Positions 18,962-27,912 of a stretch of 64,000 nucleotides of DNA are shown here, piece after piece. Positions within the stretch are counted from its first letter, which is position 1. Every line of letters starts with the position of its first letter. Under the pieces are notes generated by a model. That model was given only the letters and a program-made list of their open reading frames with translations. It was not told the origin of the DNA and searched no databases. The stretch is from Sphingobium sp. Z007 (GTDB lineage Bacteria > Pseudomonadota > Alphaproteobacteria > Sphingomonadales > Sphingomonadaceae), in the NCBI RefSeq assembly GCF_900013425.1, contig NZ_FBXK01000005.1, positions 372,001 through 436,000 of the forward strand. Direction: 5' to 3'. The translations under genes and the position numbers were made by a program.

Positions 18962-19768
18962 ATGACTGGTTCCATCACCGCCATCCTGCTTGCGGGCGCG
19001 CGCCCGATCGCCGATCCGCTCGCCACAGCCGCCGGGGTGCCGGTCAAGCCGCTGGTCCCGGTCGCGGGCGAGCCGATGATCAACCGCCCCGCGCGCGCAC
19101 TGCTTGGTCACCCCGCGATCGGGCAGGTGATCGTGCTGACGCAGCGGCCCGACGTCTTTGCCGCCGATCCCGCCACCGCTTGGCTGGCGGATCATCCGCG
19201 CGTGCAGTTCGAAACGGGGGGGCAGGGGATCGCCTCCTCGCTGCTGGCGCTACTGGAAGGGGGCGAGGTGCCGTTCCCAATCCTGCTGACCACGGCGGAC
19301 CATGTGCTGCTCGACCAGGCGATGCTCGACCAATTTGTGGGCGAGGCAACCGGCGCGGACATCGCCGTCGCCATGGTGGAGCGCGCGACATTGCTGGCGC
19401 GCTATCCCGATTCGCGGCGTACCTGGCTCAAATTCCGCGACGGCTGGTGGTCGGGCGCGAATATCTTCTGGTTCGGCAGCGACAAGGCGCGCCCCGTCAT
19501 CGCGCTGTGGCAGGAGGTGGAGCAGGACCGCAAAAAGGGCTGGAAGATATTGGCCGCATTCGGACCGTTCGCCTTGGTGGGTGCGCTGCTGCGCATCCTG
19601 ACCCTGCGGGGCGGCATCGCGCGGATCGGGCGGAAATTCGGTGTCGTCGCGCGGCTGGTGGCGATGGACAGCCCGGAAGCGTGCATCGACGCGGACAAGC
19701 CGGCGGATGTGACGCTGATCGAGGCGATTTTGCGGGGTAAAAGTAATTCCCTCGTCCGTTCGGGTTGA
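18962..19768 (+). CDS. MobA-like nucleotidyltransferase family protein
   Basis: GT-A-type NTP transferase fold resembling MobA/IspD/sugar nucleotidyltransferases. The N-terminal signature is AILLAGARP...GVPVKPLVPVAGEPMI, followed by LTTADHVLLD, the position of the metal-binding Asp. The substrate is not evident. A C-terminal hydrophobic stretch (FGPFALVGALLRILTLRGG) may bind membrane. The last codons (SLVRSG) are encoded by the left arm of a REP-like element, which also supplies the TGA stop; an ancestral stop must have lain near 19740. Length 268 aa. The gene is 40 bp downstream of the M23 peptidase. Confidence 0.78.
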   Translation: MTGSITAILLAGARPIADPLATAAGVPVKPLVPVAGEPMINRPARALLGHPAIGQVIVLTQRPDVFAADPATAWLADHPRVQFETGGQGIASSLLALLEGGEVPFPILLTTADHVLLDQAMLDQFVGEATGADIAVAMVERATLLARYPDSRRTWLKFRDGWWSGANIFWFGSDKARPVIALWQEVEQDRKKGWKILAAFGPFALVGALLRILTLRGGIARIGRKFGVVARLVAMDSPEACIDADKPADVTLIEAILRGKSNSLVRSG

Positions 19769-19871
19769 GCCTGTCGAAGCCCTGTACTTTTTTGAACGGA
19801 AAAACAGCGGTCGTCGACTGCCTGCTTGGGCAGGCATCAGGAGAGCCCTTCGACAGGCTCAGGGCGAACGG
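19756..19871. repeat. Paired REP-like element (arm types B then A)
   Basis: Left arm 19756-19783 contains CGGGTTGAGCCTGTCGAAG; right arm 19844-19871 contains CTTCGACAGGCTCAGGGCG. Each arm folds on itself: GGGTT/AGCCC (one wobble) on the left and GCCCT/AGGGC on the right. An extra perfect hairpin TGCCTGC/GCAGGCA lies between them. The element separates the convergent nucleotidyltransferase gene and rnhA. Confidence 0.9.
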
Positions 19872-19886
19872 TCCTTTGCGTTCGGT

Positions 19887-20333
19887 TTACTTCCGAAAAC
19901 TCTCCGCCGCGGCGCAGGCGAGCGCGTCGGCGCGTTCGTTTTCCGGGTGACCCGCATGGCCCTTGACCCATTGCCAGGTCACCTGATGGGGGGCGATCGC
20001 CTTGACCAGCAATTGCCAGATTTCGACATTCTTGACGGGCTTGTTGTCCGCCGTGCGCCAGCCGCGCTTCTGCCAGCCGAATATCCATTTGGTGATGCCG
20101 TCCATCACATATTTGCTGTCGGTATAGATGATTACCTTGCACGGCTTTTTCAGCATGTTCAGAGCCTCGACGGCCGCCATCATCTCCATGCGGTTGTTGG
20201 TCGTCTGCGGCTCGCCGCCGGAAATCTCCTTTTCCTTGTCGCCAAAGCGCAGAACCGCGCCCCAGCCGCCAGGGCCGGGATTGCCCTTGCACGCGCCATC
20301 GGTGAAAATCTCTACGGTGGGGAGGTCGGTCAT
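19887..20333 (-). CDS. rnhA: Ribonuclease HI
   Basis: Cytoplasmic endonuclease that cuts the RNA strand of RNA-DNA hybrids, removing primers and R-loops. The four catalytic acids are visible: D12 ([12 protein letters not shown]), E50 (NRMEMM), D72 (YTDSKYV) and D136 (NERADALA). Length 148 aa is standard for the bacterial type I enzyme. It is the third gene of the ispH-thrB-rnhA set, separated from thrB by a paired REP-like element and 105 bp. Confidence 0.95.
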   Translation of the reverse strand: MTDLPTVEIFTDGACKGNPGPGGWGAVLRFGDKEKEISGGEPQTTNNRMEMMAAVEALNMLKKPCKVIIYTDSKYVMDGITKWIFGWQKRGWRTADNKPVKNVEIWQLLVKAIAPHQVTWQWVKGHAGHPENERADALACAAAESFRK

Positions 20334-20353
20334 TAATCAGAAAACCTATAATC

Positions 20354-20431
20354 CCGTTCGCCCTGAGCCTGTCGAAGGGCTTTCCTTCCTTCAAGGGCAG
20401 AAAAGGGCTTCGACAGGCTCAGCCCGAACGG
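20354..20431. repeat. Paired REP-like element (arm types A then B)
   Basis: Arms at 20354-20381 (CGCCCTGAGCCTGTCGAAGG) and 20404-20431 (inverted, with GGCTCAGCCCG). Spacer 22 bp. It lies between thrB and rnhA on the minus strand, directly upstream of the rnhA start region, where it could influence co-expression. Confidence 0.9.
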
Positions 20432-20438
20432 CTTGCAA

Positions 20439-21416
20439 TTATTGTCCCAGCAGTTCCGCCGGATCAGCCTTGGCGTAGAAGTCTAGCCGGCGCAGATAGG
20501 CGAGCGGGTCTTTGCGCGTCACCAGCGCGTCGGCCGGCGTGTTGATCCAGTCATAGGCGCGGGTCAGCAGGAAGCGAAGCGCCGCGCCCCGGCACAATAT
20601 CGGAAAGGCGGCGCGTTCGGCATCGCTCAGCCCATGGGCCTGCGCATAGCCAGCGCCGATCGCCGCGCCGCGCGCGCCGAACCAGGTCGCACCGTCATTG
20701 CTGAAGCACCAGGCGCTGTGGGTGACGGCCAGGTCGTAGGCGCGGATGTCGGTGCAGCTGAAATAAAAGTCGATGAGGCCCGTCACCTCTTCGCCCAGCA
20801 TCAGCACATTGTCGGGAAAAAGGTCGGCATGGATGACCGACCGGGGCAGGTCGGCGGGCCAGTGGGCATCCAGAAACGCCAGTTCGTCGCGCACGCGCGC
20901 GGCCAAGCCCGGCGCGATCCGGTCGAAATCGTCGCCGCATTTGGCCGCCAGCGCGCGCCAGCCGGCGATGTCGAGCGCATTGCGCCGTTCGCCTGCGAAA
21001 CCCTGCGCCGCCTTGTGCAGTTCGCCCAGCGCCACCCCGGCGGCGCGCGCCTGTCCGGGCGTAGGTTCGGTGACGCTGATACCGGTCAGAAACTCGATCA
21101 GGCAGGCGGGACGACCCGACAATTGCTGAAGGCGCTTGCCCTCCCGATCCGCGATGAAGCGCGGGACCAGGCATCCGCGCGCGCCCAGATGGTCCAGCAG
21201 GTCCATGAAGAAGGGCAGGTCCGCTTCATCCACCCGCTTTTCATAGAGGGTCAGGATATAGCGATGACCGGCACCGTCAGGGCCGGTGGTTTCGAGCAGA
21301 TAATTGCTGTTCTCCACCCCTTCGGCAATGCCCTTGGCCGACACAAGGCGTCCGGCGTCGTAGCGGGTCAGGAAGGCGTCGATCTCTTCGGCGGGGACGT
21401 GGGTATAGACGGCCAC
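20439..21416 (-). CDS. thrB: Homoserine kinase, type II (aminoglycoside-phosphotransferase fold)
   Basis: Phosphorylates homoserine with ATP in threonine synthesis. This is the kinase-like (APH fold) form found in alphaproteobacteria and pseudomonads, not the GHMP form. The catalytic loop HADLFPDN has H196, D198, D202 and N203; the metal-binding Asp is D216 in GLIDF. The N-terminal lobe carries a nucleotide loop around EGVENSNYLLET. Length 325 aa is normal. It is 3 bp downstream of ispH and likely co-transcribed. Confidence 0.93.
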   Translation of the reverse strand: MAVYTHVPAEEIDAFLTRYDAGRLVSAKGIAEGVENSNYLLETTGPDGAGHRYILTLYEKRVDEADLPFFMDLLDHLGARGCLVPRFIADREGKRLQQLSGRPACLIEFLTGISVTEPTPGQARAAGVALGELHKAAQGFAGERRNALDIAGWRALAAKCGDDFDRIAPGLAARVRDELAFLDAHWPADLPRSVIHADLFPDNVLMLGEEVTGLIDFYFSCTDIRAYDLAVTHSAWCFSNDGATWFGARGAAIGAGYAQAHGLSDAERAAFPILCRGAALRFLLTRAYDWINTPADALVTRKDPLAYLRRLDFYAKADPAELLGQ

Positions 21417-21419
21417 GAG

Positions 21420-22379
21420 TCAGGCGGCCTCCAGTCCGCGGGGCAGCTTGAACGCGATGGTCTCGCGGGTGGTTTCCACCTGCTCCTCCTCGACCGTGAA
21501 GCGTTCCGCCAACTGGTCCACCACTTCGCGCACCAATATCTCCGGCGCGGAGGCGCCCGCGGTCAGGCCCAGCGTCGTCACGCCCTCCAGCCAGGCAAAG
21601 TCGATTTCCGACGCCCGCTGGATCAACCGGGCGGGCGTGCCTTCCCGCTCCGCCACTTCGACCAGCCGCAGCGAGTTGGAGCTGTTGGGCGCACCGATGA
21701 CATAAAGCGCCTGGCAGCGGGGGGCGATGGCCTTCACCGATGTCTGGCGATTGGACGTGGCGTAGCAGATATCCTCGCCCTTGGGCGCGGCAATGGTCGG
21801 GAAACGGCGCTCCAGCACCGCCACGATCGCGGCGGTATCATCCACCGACAATGTGGTCTGGGTCAGGAAAGCGAGATTGGCGGGATCGACGGGCGCGAAC
21901 GTCTCGGCCGCCTCGACCGTTTCGATCAGGGTCATCGCGCCGTCGGGCACCTGGCCGAAGGTGCCGATCACTTCGGGATGCCCCTTATGCCCGATGAACA
22001 GGATATGGCGGCCGGCCTCCACCTGGCGCTCCGCCTGGCGATGGACCTTGCTGACCAGCGGGCAGGTGGCGTCGAGATAGGACAGGCCGCGCGCTTCGGC
22101 TTTGGCCGGCACCGCCTTAGGCACGCCATGGGCGGAAAAAACTACCGGCACGCCGTCAGGCACCTGGTCCAGGCTTTCCACGAAGATAGCGCCCTTGGCC
22201 TTCAGCCCATCCACGACATATTTGTTATGGACGATCTCATGTCGGACATAGACCGGCGCGCCATAGGCCTCGATCGCCTTTTCCACGATGATGATCGCGC
22301 GATCGACCCCTGCGCAAAAGCCGCGCGGGGCGGCGATCAGGAGCTTCATCGGCGGGTGGGCGGAGGGCGCGTGCGTCAT
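21420..22379 (-). CDS. ispH: 4-Hydroxy-3-methylbut-2-enyl diphosphate reductase
   Basis: Last enzyme of the MEP isoprenoid pathway, an iron-sulfur reductase that makes IPP and DMAPP. The three cluster cysteines are C22 (PRGFCAGV), C106 ([11 protein letters not shown]) and C205 ([10 protein letters not shown]). The His-containing substrate loops [11 protein letters not shown] and FSAHGVP are present. Counting from the ATG at 22379 gives 319 aa; a start ten codons in (MKLLIAAP) matches the core family beginning equally well. First gene of the ispH-thrB-rnhA operon, divergent from a lipoprotein gene. Confidence 0.95.
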   Translation of the reverse strand: MTHAPSAHPPMKLLIAAPRGFCAGVDRAIIIVEKAIEAYGAPVYVRHEIVHNKYVVDGLKAKGAIFVESLDQVPDGVPVVFSAHGVPKAVPAKAEARGLSYLDATCPLVSKVHRQAERQVEAGRHILFIGHKGHPEVIGTFGQVPDGAMTLIETVEAAETFAPVDPANLAFLTQTTLSVDDTAAIVAVLERRFPTIAAPKGEDICYATSNRQTSVKAIAPRCQALYVIGAPNSSNSLRLVEVAEREGTPARLIQRASEIDFAWLEGVTTLGLTAGASAPEILVREVVDQLAERFTVEEEQVETTRETIAFKLPRGLEAA

Positions 22380-22518
22380 GCCTGCCGCTTAGGCGAATGT
22401 GCGGCCGGATGAAAGAGCGAACCGGCGGCGCTTTGTTGCGGTTGCGTGGCGGGCGGCGGATGGATAAGGAAAGCGCGAAGCTTCTGGCCCATTGGCCCGT
22501 GCGAAGGAATATCTGCCT

Positions 22519-23157
22519 GTGAAAGTGTCTCATATCGCCGTGACTGCCATGCTGGCCCTCGCTCTGGCCGGCTGTTCGCGCCGGGGTGAGATCGACGCGA
22601 GCGGCGGTATCGTCGCGGTGCGTTCGGCCTGCCCAACGGCGGCGATTCCCGCGCAGACCGGCGATATCACGCTGTTCACCGCCCCCGGTCGCACCGACGC
22701 CGCGGCGATCGACGTGGTGGCGGAAATCACCAACCTGCGCTCCACCTGCGCCGACGGGGAGCAATTCTACACCGAGGCGACCTTCACCGTGAACGCGCGC
22801 CGTAGCGACGCGAGCGCGGCGCGGCAGGTGACCTTGCCCTATTTCTCCGCCGTGGTGCAGGCCGGCACCAATGTCGTCGCCAAGCGCGTCGGCCAGGTGA
22901 CGCTGAACTTCGCGGCGGGCGACTATCGCGCCAGCGCGCAGGGCAAAGGCGGTTCCTATGTGAACAAGTCGGCCGCCACGCTGCCCGCCGAGATCCAGAC
23001 CAAGATCACGCAGAAGCGCAAGGCAGGCGATGCCGACGCTGCGATCGATCCCTTCGCCCAGCCCGACGTCAAGGCGGCGCTCCAGCGAACCAGCTTCGAG
23101 TTGCTCGTGGGTTTCAACCTGACCCAGGATCAGCTCCGATATAACGCGACGCGTTAA
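22519..23157 (+). CDS. Conserved lipoprotein of unknown function
   Basis: No function recognised. The GTG start at 22519 is preceded by GAAGGA at a good distance and gives a classic lipoprotein signal (AMLALALAGC, lipid Cys 19); a TTG at 22492 would add nine residues. The mature part has an Ig-like, beta-rich look, with ITLFTAPGRTDAAAIDVVAEITNLRSTC and LPYFSAVVQAGTNVVAKRVGQVTLNF. Two cysteines (SACPTA and RSTCADG) may form a disulfide. It is followed by the paired repeat before argS. Confidence 0.7.
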   Translation: MKVSHIAVTAMLALALAGCSRRGEIDASGGIVAVRSACPTAAIPAQTGDITLFTAPGRTDAAAIDVVAEITNLRSTCADGEQFYTEATFTVNARRSDASAARQVTLPYFSAVVQAGTNVVAKRVGQVTLNFAAGDYRASAQGKGGSYVNKSAATLPAEIQTKITQKRKAGDADAAIDPFAQPDVKAALQRTSFELLVGFNLTQDQLRYNATR

Positions 23158-23174
23158 ACTCAGCTCGTTTTCGT

Positions 23175-23251
23175 CCGTTCGGGCTGAGCTTGTCGAAGCC
23201 CTGCACTTCTTGAAGAAAAGAGCAGCCCTTCGACAGGCTCAGGGCGAACGG
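23175..23251. repeat. Paired REP-like element (arm types B then A)
   Basis: Arms 23175-23202 and 23224-23251 in inverted orientation; left stem GGGCT/AGCCC with a loop substitution (GAGCTTGTCGA), right stem GCCCT/AGGGC. It occupies most of the gap between the lipoprotein gene and argS, ending 22 bp before the argS GTG. Confidence 0.9.
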
Positions 23252-23273
23252 GACTTGTAGGAAAGTTCGTCCC

Positions 23274-24998
23274 GTGTCCCTTTACACCCGTTTCACCGCC
23301 CATCTCGACGCCGTGCTGGACGCGCTGGAAGCCGATGGCGTGCTGCCCGCAGGCCTCAATCGCAAACCGGTGACGGTCGAGCCGCCGCGCGATCCGTCGC
23401 ATGGCGACCTCGCCACCAATGCCGCCATGGTGCTGGCGAAGCCCGCAGGCACCAATCCGCGCGCGCTGGCCGAAGCGATCGTCACCAAATTGCAGGCGCT
23501 GGACGAAGTTGAAAGCGCGACCATCGCCGGTCCCGGCTTCATCAATCTCACCCTGACCGATCCGACCTGGCGCGCGGAGCTGGCCGCGATCCATGCGGAC
23601 GCCGATGATTATGGTCGGTCGGACGTGGGAGAGGGCGTGACCGTCAATGTCGAATATGTGTCCGCCAATCCGACAGGGCCGATGCATATGGGCCATTGCC
23701 GCGGCGCGGTGGTGGGCGATGCGCTCGCCACTTTGCTGGAATATGCGGGCCATAAGGTGATCCGCGAATATTATATCAATGATGCAGGCGGTCAGGTGGA
23801 CGTGCTCGCCCGGTCGGCGCATCTGCGTTACCGCGAGGCGCTGGGCGAAACTATCGCGATCCCCGAAGGCCTCTATCCGGGCGACTATCTGGTGCCGGTC
23901 GGGCAGGCTCTGGCCGCCGAATATGGCGATCGGTTCGTCGGCGCGCCCGAAGCCGACTGGCTGGGGGCCTTTCGCACCTTCGCCGTGGCGAAGATGATGG
24001 ACATGATCCGCAGCGATCTGGCGCTGCTCGGCATCCATCACGACATTTTCTCGTCCGAAGCGGAATTGCAGGCGGCGGGCAAGCCCGATGAAGCCGAGGC
24101 CTGGCTGCGCGCGCACGACCTGGTCTATGACGGTGTGCTGGAAGCACCCAAGGGCGAATTGCCCGACGATTGGGAGCCGGTCGAACTGCCGCTGTTCCGC
24201 TCGACCCAATTCGGCGACGATCAGGATCGGCCGATCAAGAAGTCGAACGGCAGCTGGACCTATTTCGGCGCCGACATGGCCTATCACTACCAGAAGGCGC
24301 AGTCCGCCGACCAGTTGATCGACATCTGGGGCGCAGATCACGCAGGCACCGTCAAGCGCATCCAGGCCGCCGTCGCGGCGCTGACGGAGGGCAAGGCGCG
24401 GTTCGACGTCAAGCTCATTCAGATGGTCCGCCTGCTGCGCGATGGCGAACCGGTGAAGATGTCCAAGCGGGCGGGCAATTTCGTGACGCTGGCCGATGTG
24501 GTGCAGGAAGTGGGCAAGGATGTCGTCCGCTTTACCATGCTGACGCGCAAGGCCGACGCGCAGATGGATTTCGACTTCGCCAAGGTGGTGGAGGCGTCGA
24601 AGGACAATCCCGTTTTCTACGTCCAATATGCCCATGCGCGGATTTCTTCGCTCGGACGGCGCGCCGAAGAGGCCGGGATCGTCCTGCCCGCGCCCGACCT
24701 GTCCCTTCTTGGGACGGCGGAGCTGGCCATCGTCAAGCTCGCCGCCCAGTTCCCGCGGGTGGTGGAAGGGGCCGCAATGCAACGCGAACCGCACCGGGTT
24801 GCCTTCTATCTCAATGACTTGGCTTCTGCCTTCCATGGTTGGTGGAATATGGGCAATGACGATCCGCGTGCGCGCGTCATCCTGGCCGACGATCCGGCGC
24901 TCACCGCCACACGGCTTTTCCTGGCGCAAGGAATAGGGCAGATTATCCGCAACGGGTTGGCGCTTATGGGCGTGGCCGCGTTGACGGAAATGCAGTGA
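23274..24998 (+). CDS. argS: Arginyl-tRNA synthetase
   Basis: Class I aminoacyl-tRNA synthetase charging tRNA-Arg. The N-terminal Add-1 domain is followed by the HIGH-type motif HMGH (138-141, in ANPTGPMHMGH) and the KMSKS-type motif KMSK (395-398). The C-terminal DALR anticodon-binding domain starts around NPVFYVQYAHARISS. The start codon is GTG. At 574 aa the length is normal. It leads a plus-strand gene series through tatC. Confidence 0.96.
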   Translation: MSLYTRFTAHLDAVLDALEADGVLPAGLNRKPVTVEPPRDPSHGDLATNAAMVLAKPAGTNPRALAEAIVTKLQALDEVESATIAGPGFINLTLTDPTWRAELAAIHADADDYGRSDVGEGVTVNVEYVSANPTGPMHMGHCRGAVVGDALATLLEYAGHKVIREYYINDAGGQVDVLARSAHLRYREALGETIAIPEGLYPGDYLVPVGQALAAEYGDRFVGAPEADWLGAFRTFAVAKMMDMIRSDLALLGIHHDIFSSEAELQAAGKPDEAEAWLRAHDLVYDGVLEAPKGELPDDWEPVELPLFRSTQFGDDQDRPIKKSNGSWTYFGADMAYHYQKAQSADQLIDIWGADHAGTVKRIQAAVAALTEGKARFDVKLIQMVRLLRDGEPVKMSKRAGNFVTLADVVQEVGKDVVRFTMLTRKADAQMDFDFAKVVEASKDNPVFYVQYAHARISSLGRRAEEAGIVLPAPDLSLLGTAELAIVKLAAQFPRVVEGAAMQREPHRVAFYLNDLASAFHGWWNMGNDDPRARVILADDPALTATRLFLAQGIGQIIRNGLALMGVAALTEMQ

Positions 24999-25008
24999 GG
25001 CGCTGGAA

Positions 25009-25731
25009 ATGAGCGATTATGCGCGTGGGCGACTGGACCTGGACGATGAAGATCGTTTGCCCTGGCTGGAGCCGGCGATCGATGACGAGGCGGAAGAGAG
25101 GATTTCGCCGCTCCGCCTGCTGGGCCTGATCCTGCTGGGCCTCGCGCTGATCGGCGCGGTGGTCGCGGGCGTATGGTGGATGCAGAACCGCAATGGCGCA
25201 GGTGGCGCGGGTGAGGGGCAACTGATCGCTGCGCCGACGCAGGATTACAAGATCGCCGCCAATGAAGCCGACGCCAAGAAATTTGCCGGCGAAGGCGACG
25301 CCAGCTTCGCCGCCAGCGAAGGCGTGCTGCGCGATGGCCGGATCGACCCCAGCCGCGTGCCCGAAGCGCCGATCGCCAAGACCGCGCCAGCCCCCGCCGC
25401 GCCCACACCCGCTGCGCCGAACAAGCCCGCCGCCAGCGTCACCGCGCGCGTCACCGACGAAACCGGGGTGCGCCAGGCTGAAACGCCCAAGGCCGCCGCC
25501 GGTGGCGCGATGATCCAGCTAGGCGCCTATGGCAGCGCGTCGGGCGCGAAGGATGCCTGGACCAAGTTGTCCAAGCGTTTCGCTTATCTCGTGCCGCTCG
25601 CTATGACGGTGGAGCCGGCGCAGGTTGGCGGCGGCACCGTTTATCGCCTGCGTGCCAGCGCGGGGAGCCAAGCGAGCATGATCTGCGGCAAGCTTAAGGT
25701 CGCGGGCGAAAGCTGCTTGGTGGTCAATTAA
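25009..25731 (+). CDS. SPOR-domain membrane protein
   Basis: Bitopic inner-membrane protein: cytoplasmic acidic N-terminus (about 1-34), one membrane helix (LRLLGLILLGLALIGAVVAGVWW, about 36-58), an Ala/Pro-rich periplasmic linker, and a C-terminal SPOR domain (about 164-240, starting AMIQLGAYGSASGAKDAW). SPOR domains bind denuded septal peptidoglycan, so a role at the division site is likely. Begins 10 bp after argS; nagZ, a wall-recycling gene, follows nearby. Confidence 0.88.
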   Translation: MSDYARGRLDLDDEDRLPWLEPAIDDEAEERISPLRLLGLILLGLALIGAVVAGVWWMQNRNGAGGAGEGQLIAAPTQDYKIAANEADAKKFAGEGDASFAASEGVLRDGRIDPSRVPEAPIAKTAPAPAAPTPAAPNKPAASVTARVTDETGVRQAETPKAAAGGAMIQLGAYGSASGAKDAWTKLSKRFAYLVPLAMTVEPAQVGGGTVYRLRASAGSQASMICGKLKVAGESCLVVN

Positions 25732-25833
25732 AGGCGTGCCGGTCGGGTAGGCGGGATGGCGTGACGCCGGCAATGCCGGGTAGCAGCATCTATTTCTTCG
25801 CCATGGCGTCAAGATGCGAAGGGGATGGATTTC

Positions 25834-26031
25834 ATGTTCGACTATCTCCGCCCGGTCTTGGAGGAGGACAAGTTCGCCACCGAGGAGATCGAGAAGATGC
25901 TGGCGGTGATCGGCGAAAATCCCGACGAACTGCTCATCAAGACCGATCGCAACGCGGTGGAGGGGCGGCGGATGCTCCAAGCGATGATGGACGCGGAGCG
26001 CGCCGTGCCTGCCAAGCCGCTCCCGGCCTGA
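25834..26031 (+). CDS. Small conserved-looking protein of unknown function
   Basis: 65-aa acidic helical protein, MFDYLRPVLEEDKFATEEIE..., with no family I recognise. The start at 25834 is preferred because AAGGGGA lies 8 bp upstream; an ATG at 25825 overlaps that site. Codon usage and GC match the neighbours. It lies between the SPOR gene and nagZ in a conserved operon-like block, with 102 bp before and 88 bp after. It contains no cysteine and no membrane segment. Confidence 0.6.
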   Translation: MFDYLRPVLEEDKFATEEIEKMLAVIGENPDELLIKTDRNAVEGRRMLQAMMDAERAVPAKPLPA

Positions 26032-26119
26032 CAAAGGCCATGCCACGGCCGCCACCGATTACGGCGGCCGTGGCGATTCGCCTTCGACAGCGCGCGTTCG
26101 GGGCGCTAGTCTCCCGTCC

Positions 26120-27133
26120 ATGAAACCCGTCATCTTCGGTCTGTCCGGCGAAACCCTGACCGGCGACGAGCGCGCCTTCTTTGCGGACGCGCAGCCCGCC
26201 GGCTACATCCTGTTCAAGCGCAATATCGCCGACCGGGCGCAGTTGCGCGCGCTGACCGACGATTTGCGCAGCCTGCACGGCCGCGACGATCTGCTCATCA
26301 TGATCGACCAGGAAGGCGGCCGGGTGGCGCGGATGGAGGCGCCGGTCTGGCCCAGCTTCCCCGCGGGCGCGCAGTTCGACCGGCTCTATGACCTCGCCCC
26401 GTCCAGCGCCATTGCCGCCGCGCGCGCCAATGCCCGCGCCATCGCGCTCACTCTCGCGGAAGTCGGCATCACCGTCGATGCGCTGCCGCTGCTCGACGTG
26501 CGGCAGGATGGCGCGAGCGACATCATGGGCGACCGCACGCTGGGCGCCGATCCCATGCGCGTCGCCGCGCTGGGCCGCGCCACGCTGGAGGGACTGGCCG
26601 AAGGTGGCGTGGTCGGTATCGTCAAGCATATGCCGGGCCATGGCCGCGCGATGGTCGACAGCCATCTCGCCCTGCCGGTGGTGACCGCCAATCTCAACGC
26701 GCTGGAAACCGACCTGGCGCCGTTCCGCACGCTCAACCAGGCGCCGATCGGGATGACTGCCCATGTCGTCTATACCGAATGGGATGCGCAGCACCCCGCC
26801 AGCCTCTCGCCCACGATCATCGGCGAGATCATTCGGCAGCGGATCGGTTTCAACGGTCTGCTGATGTCGGACGATCTGGACATGAAGGCGCTCAAGGGCG
26901 GCATCCCCGAACTCGCCGCCGGTGTAGTCGCTGCGGGATGCGACCTGGCGCTCAACTGTTGGGGCCGGATGGACGATATGGTCGGAATCGCGCACCTGTT
27001 GCCGGAGATTACGGACAAGGCGCGCGCGCGGCTCGACCGGGCCATGGGTTCGGTGACGCGCGGCACGGACCAGCCACCGATCGAGGAACTGCTGGCGACG
27101 CGGGATATGCTGCTAGGGCTGGTGGCGGCCTGA
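26120..27133 (+). CDS. nagZ: Beta-N-acetylhexosaminidase (family GH3)
   Basis: Cytoplasmic glycosidase that removes GlcNAc from anhydro-muropeptides during peptidoglycan recycling; its products also control AmpC induction where AmpR is present. The sequence has the GH3 NagZ patterns LLIMIDQEGGRVARM, KHMPGHGRAMVDSH (catalytic His loop) and SDDLDM (250-255, with the nucleophile Asp). Length 337 aa is standard. The scpA GTG starts three bases after its stop. Confidence 0.94.
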   Translation: MKPVIFGLSGETLTGDERAFFADAQPAGYILFKRNIADRAQLRALTDDLRSLHGRDDLLIMIDQEGGRVARMEAPVWPSFPAGAQFDRLYDLAPSSAIAAARANARAIALTLAEVGITVDALPLLDVRQDGASDIMGDRTLGADPMRVAALGRATLEGLAEGGVVGIVKHMPGHGRAMVDSHLALPVVTANLNALETDLAPFRTLNQAPIGMTAHVVYTEWDAQHPASLSPTIIGEIIRQRIGFNGLLMSDDLDMKALKGGIPELAAGVVAAGCDLALNCWGRMDDMVGIAHLLPEITDKARARLDRAMGSVTRGTDQPPIEELLATRDMLLGLVAA

Positions 27134-27135
27134 GC

Positions 27136-27912
27136 GTGGACGATCTCTTCATCGCGCCTGCCATCCCCAGCCCCGAAACGCTCACCGTCAGCTTCGAGGC
27201 GTGGGAAGGGCCGCTCGACCTGCTGCTCAGCCTCGCGCGGACGCAGAAGGTCGACCTGCGGGAGATTTCCATCCTCGCGCTGACCGAACAATATCTGGAC
27301 TTCATCGACGGCGCGCGCGAATTGCGGCTGGAACTGGCGGCGGACTATCTGGTGATGGCGGCCTGGCTCGCCTATCTCAAATCCTCGCTGCTGCTGCCAC
27401 GGCAGGAACAGGCCGATCCCAGCCCCGAAGACCTGGCGCTGCGGCTGCAATTGCGGCTCCAGCGGCTGCACGCCATGCGCGACGCCGCCGCCCGGCTGAT
27501 GGCGCGCGACCGGGTCGGCCGCGATGTCTTCGCCCGGCGTAAGCCTGAAGGGCTGCGGCTGGTCAAAAAGACGCAATGGCGCGCAAGCCTCTATGACTTG
27601 ATTCAATCCTATGGCCAGATTCGCGCTCGCACGCAGCCGGCGGTGCACGTCATTGCGTTGCGGCCGGTGATGACGCTGGACGAGGCGATCCAGCGGGTCG
27701 GTTCGCTGGTGGGCGCGGCGCTCGACTGGACCCGGCTCGAATCCTTTCTGCCGCCCGATTTGGACGCGCCCAAGGCGAAGTCGGCGCTCGCCAGCAGCTT
27801 CGTTGCAGCGCTGGAACTGGCGCGGCAGGGGCGGCTGGAGATGCAGCAGGACGGCATCTTCGCGCCGCTCTATCTGCGTGCGGCCACACCGAATCAGGAC
27901 GTGGCGGCATGA
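27136..27912 (+). CDS. scpA: Segregation and condensation protein A
   Basis: Kleisin subunit of the SMC-ScpAB condensin, which compacts and separates chromosomes. The N-terminal SMC-binding part reads FEAWEGPLDLLLSLARTQKVDL, and the C-terminal winged-helix part ends the 258-aa protein. The GTG at 27136 is chosen; the frame is open further upstream only within nagZ. Its stop overlaps the scpB ATG (ATGA). The SMC ATPase is not in the window. Confidence 0.92.
   Translation: MDDLFIAPAIPSPETLTVSFEAWEGPLDLLLSLARTQKVDLREISILALTEQYLDFIDGARELRLELAADYLVMAAWLAYLKSSLLLPRQEQADPSPEDLALRLQLRLQRLHAMRDAAARLMARDRVGRDVFARRKPEGLRLVKKTQWRASLYDLIQSYGQIRARTQPAVHVIALRPVMTLDEAIQRVGSLVGAALDWTRLESFLPPDLDAPKAKSALASSFVAALELARQGRLEMQQDGIFAPLYLRAATPNQDVAA

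Noticed and set aside
20634..22412. Plus-strand open frame of 592 codons opposite thrB and ispH
   Set aside because: It crosses two well-supported genes on the other strand and has shadow-type composition.
23160..24929. Minus-strand open frame of 589 codons opposite argS
   Set aside because: Shadow of argS; part of its sequence is only translated REP-like repeat.
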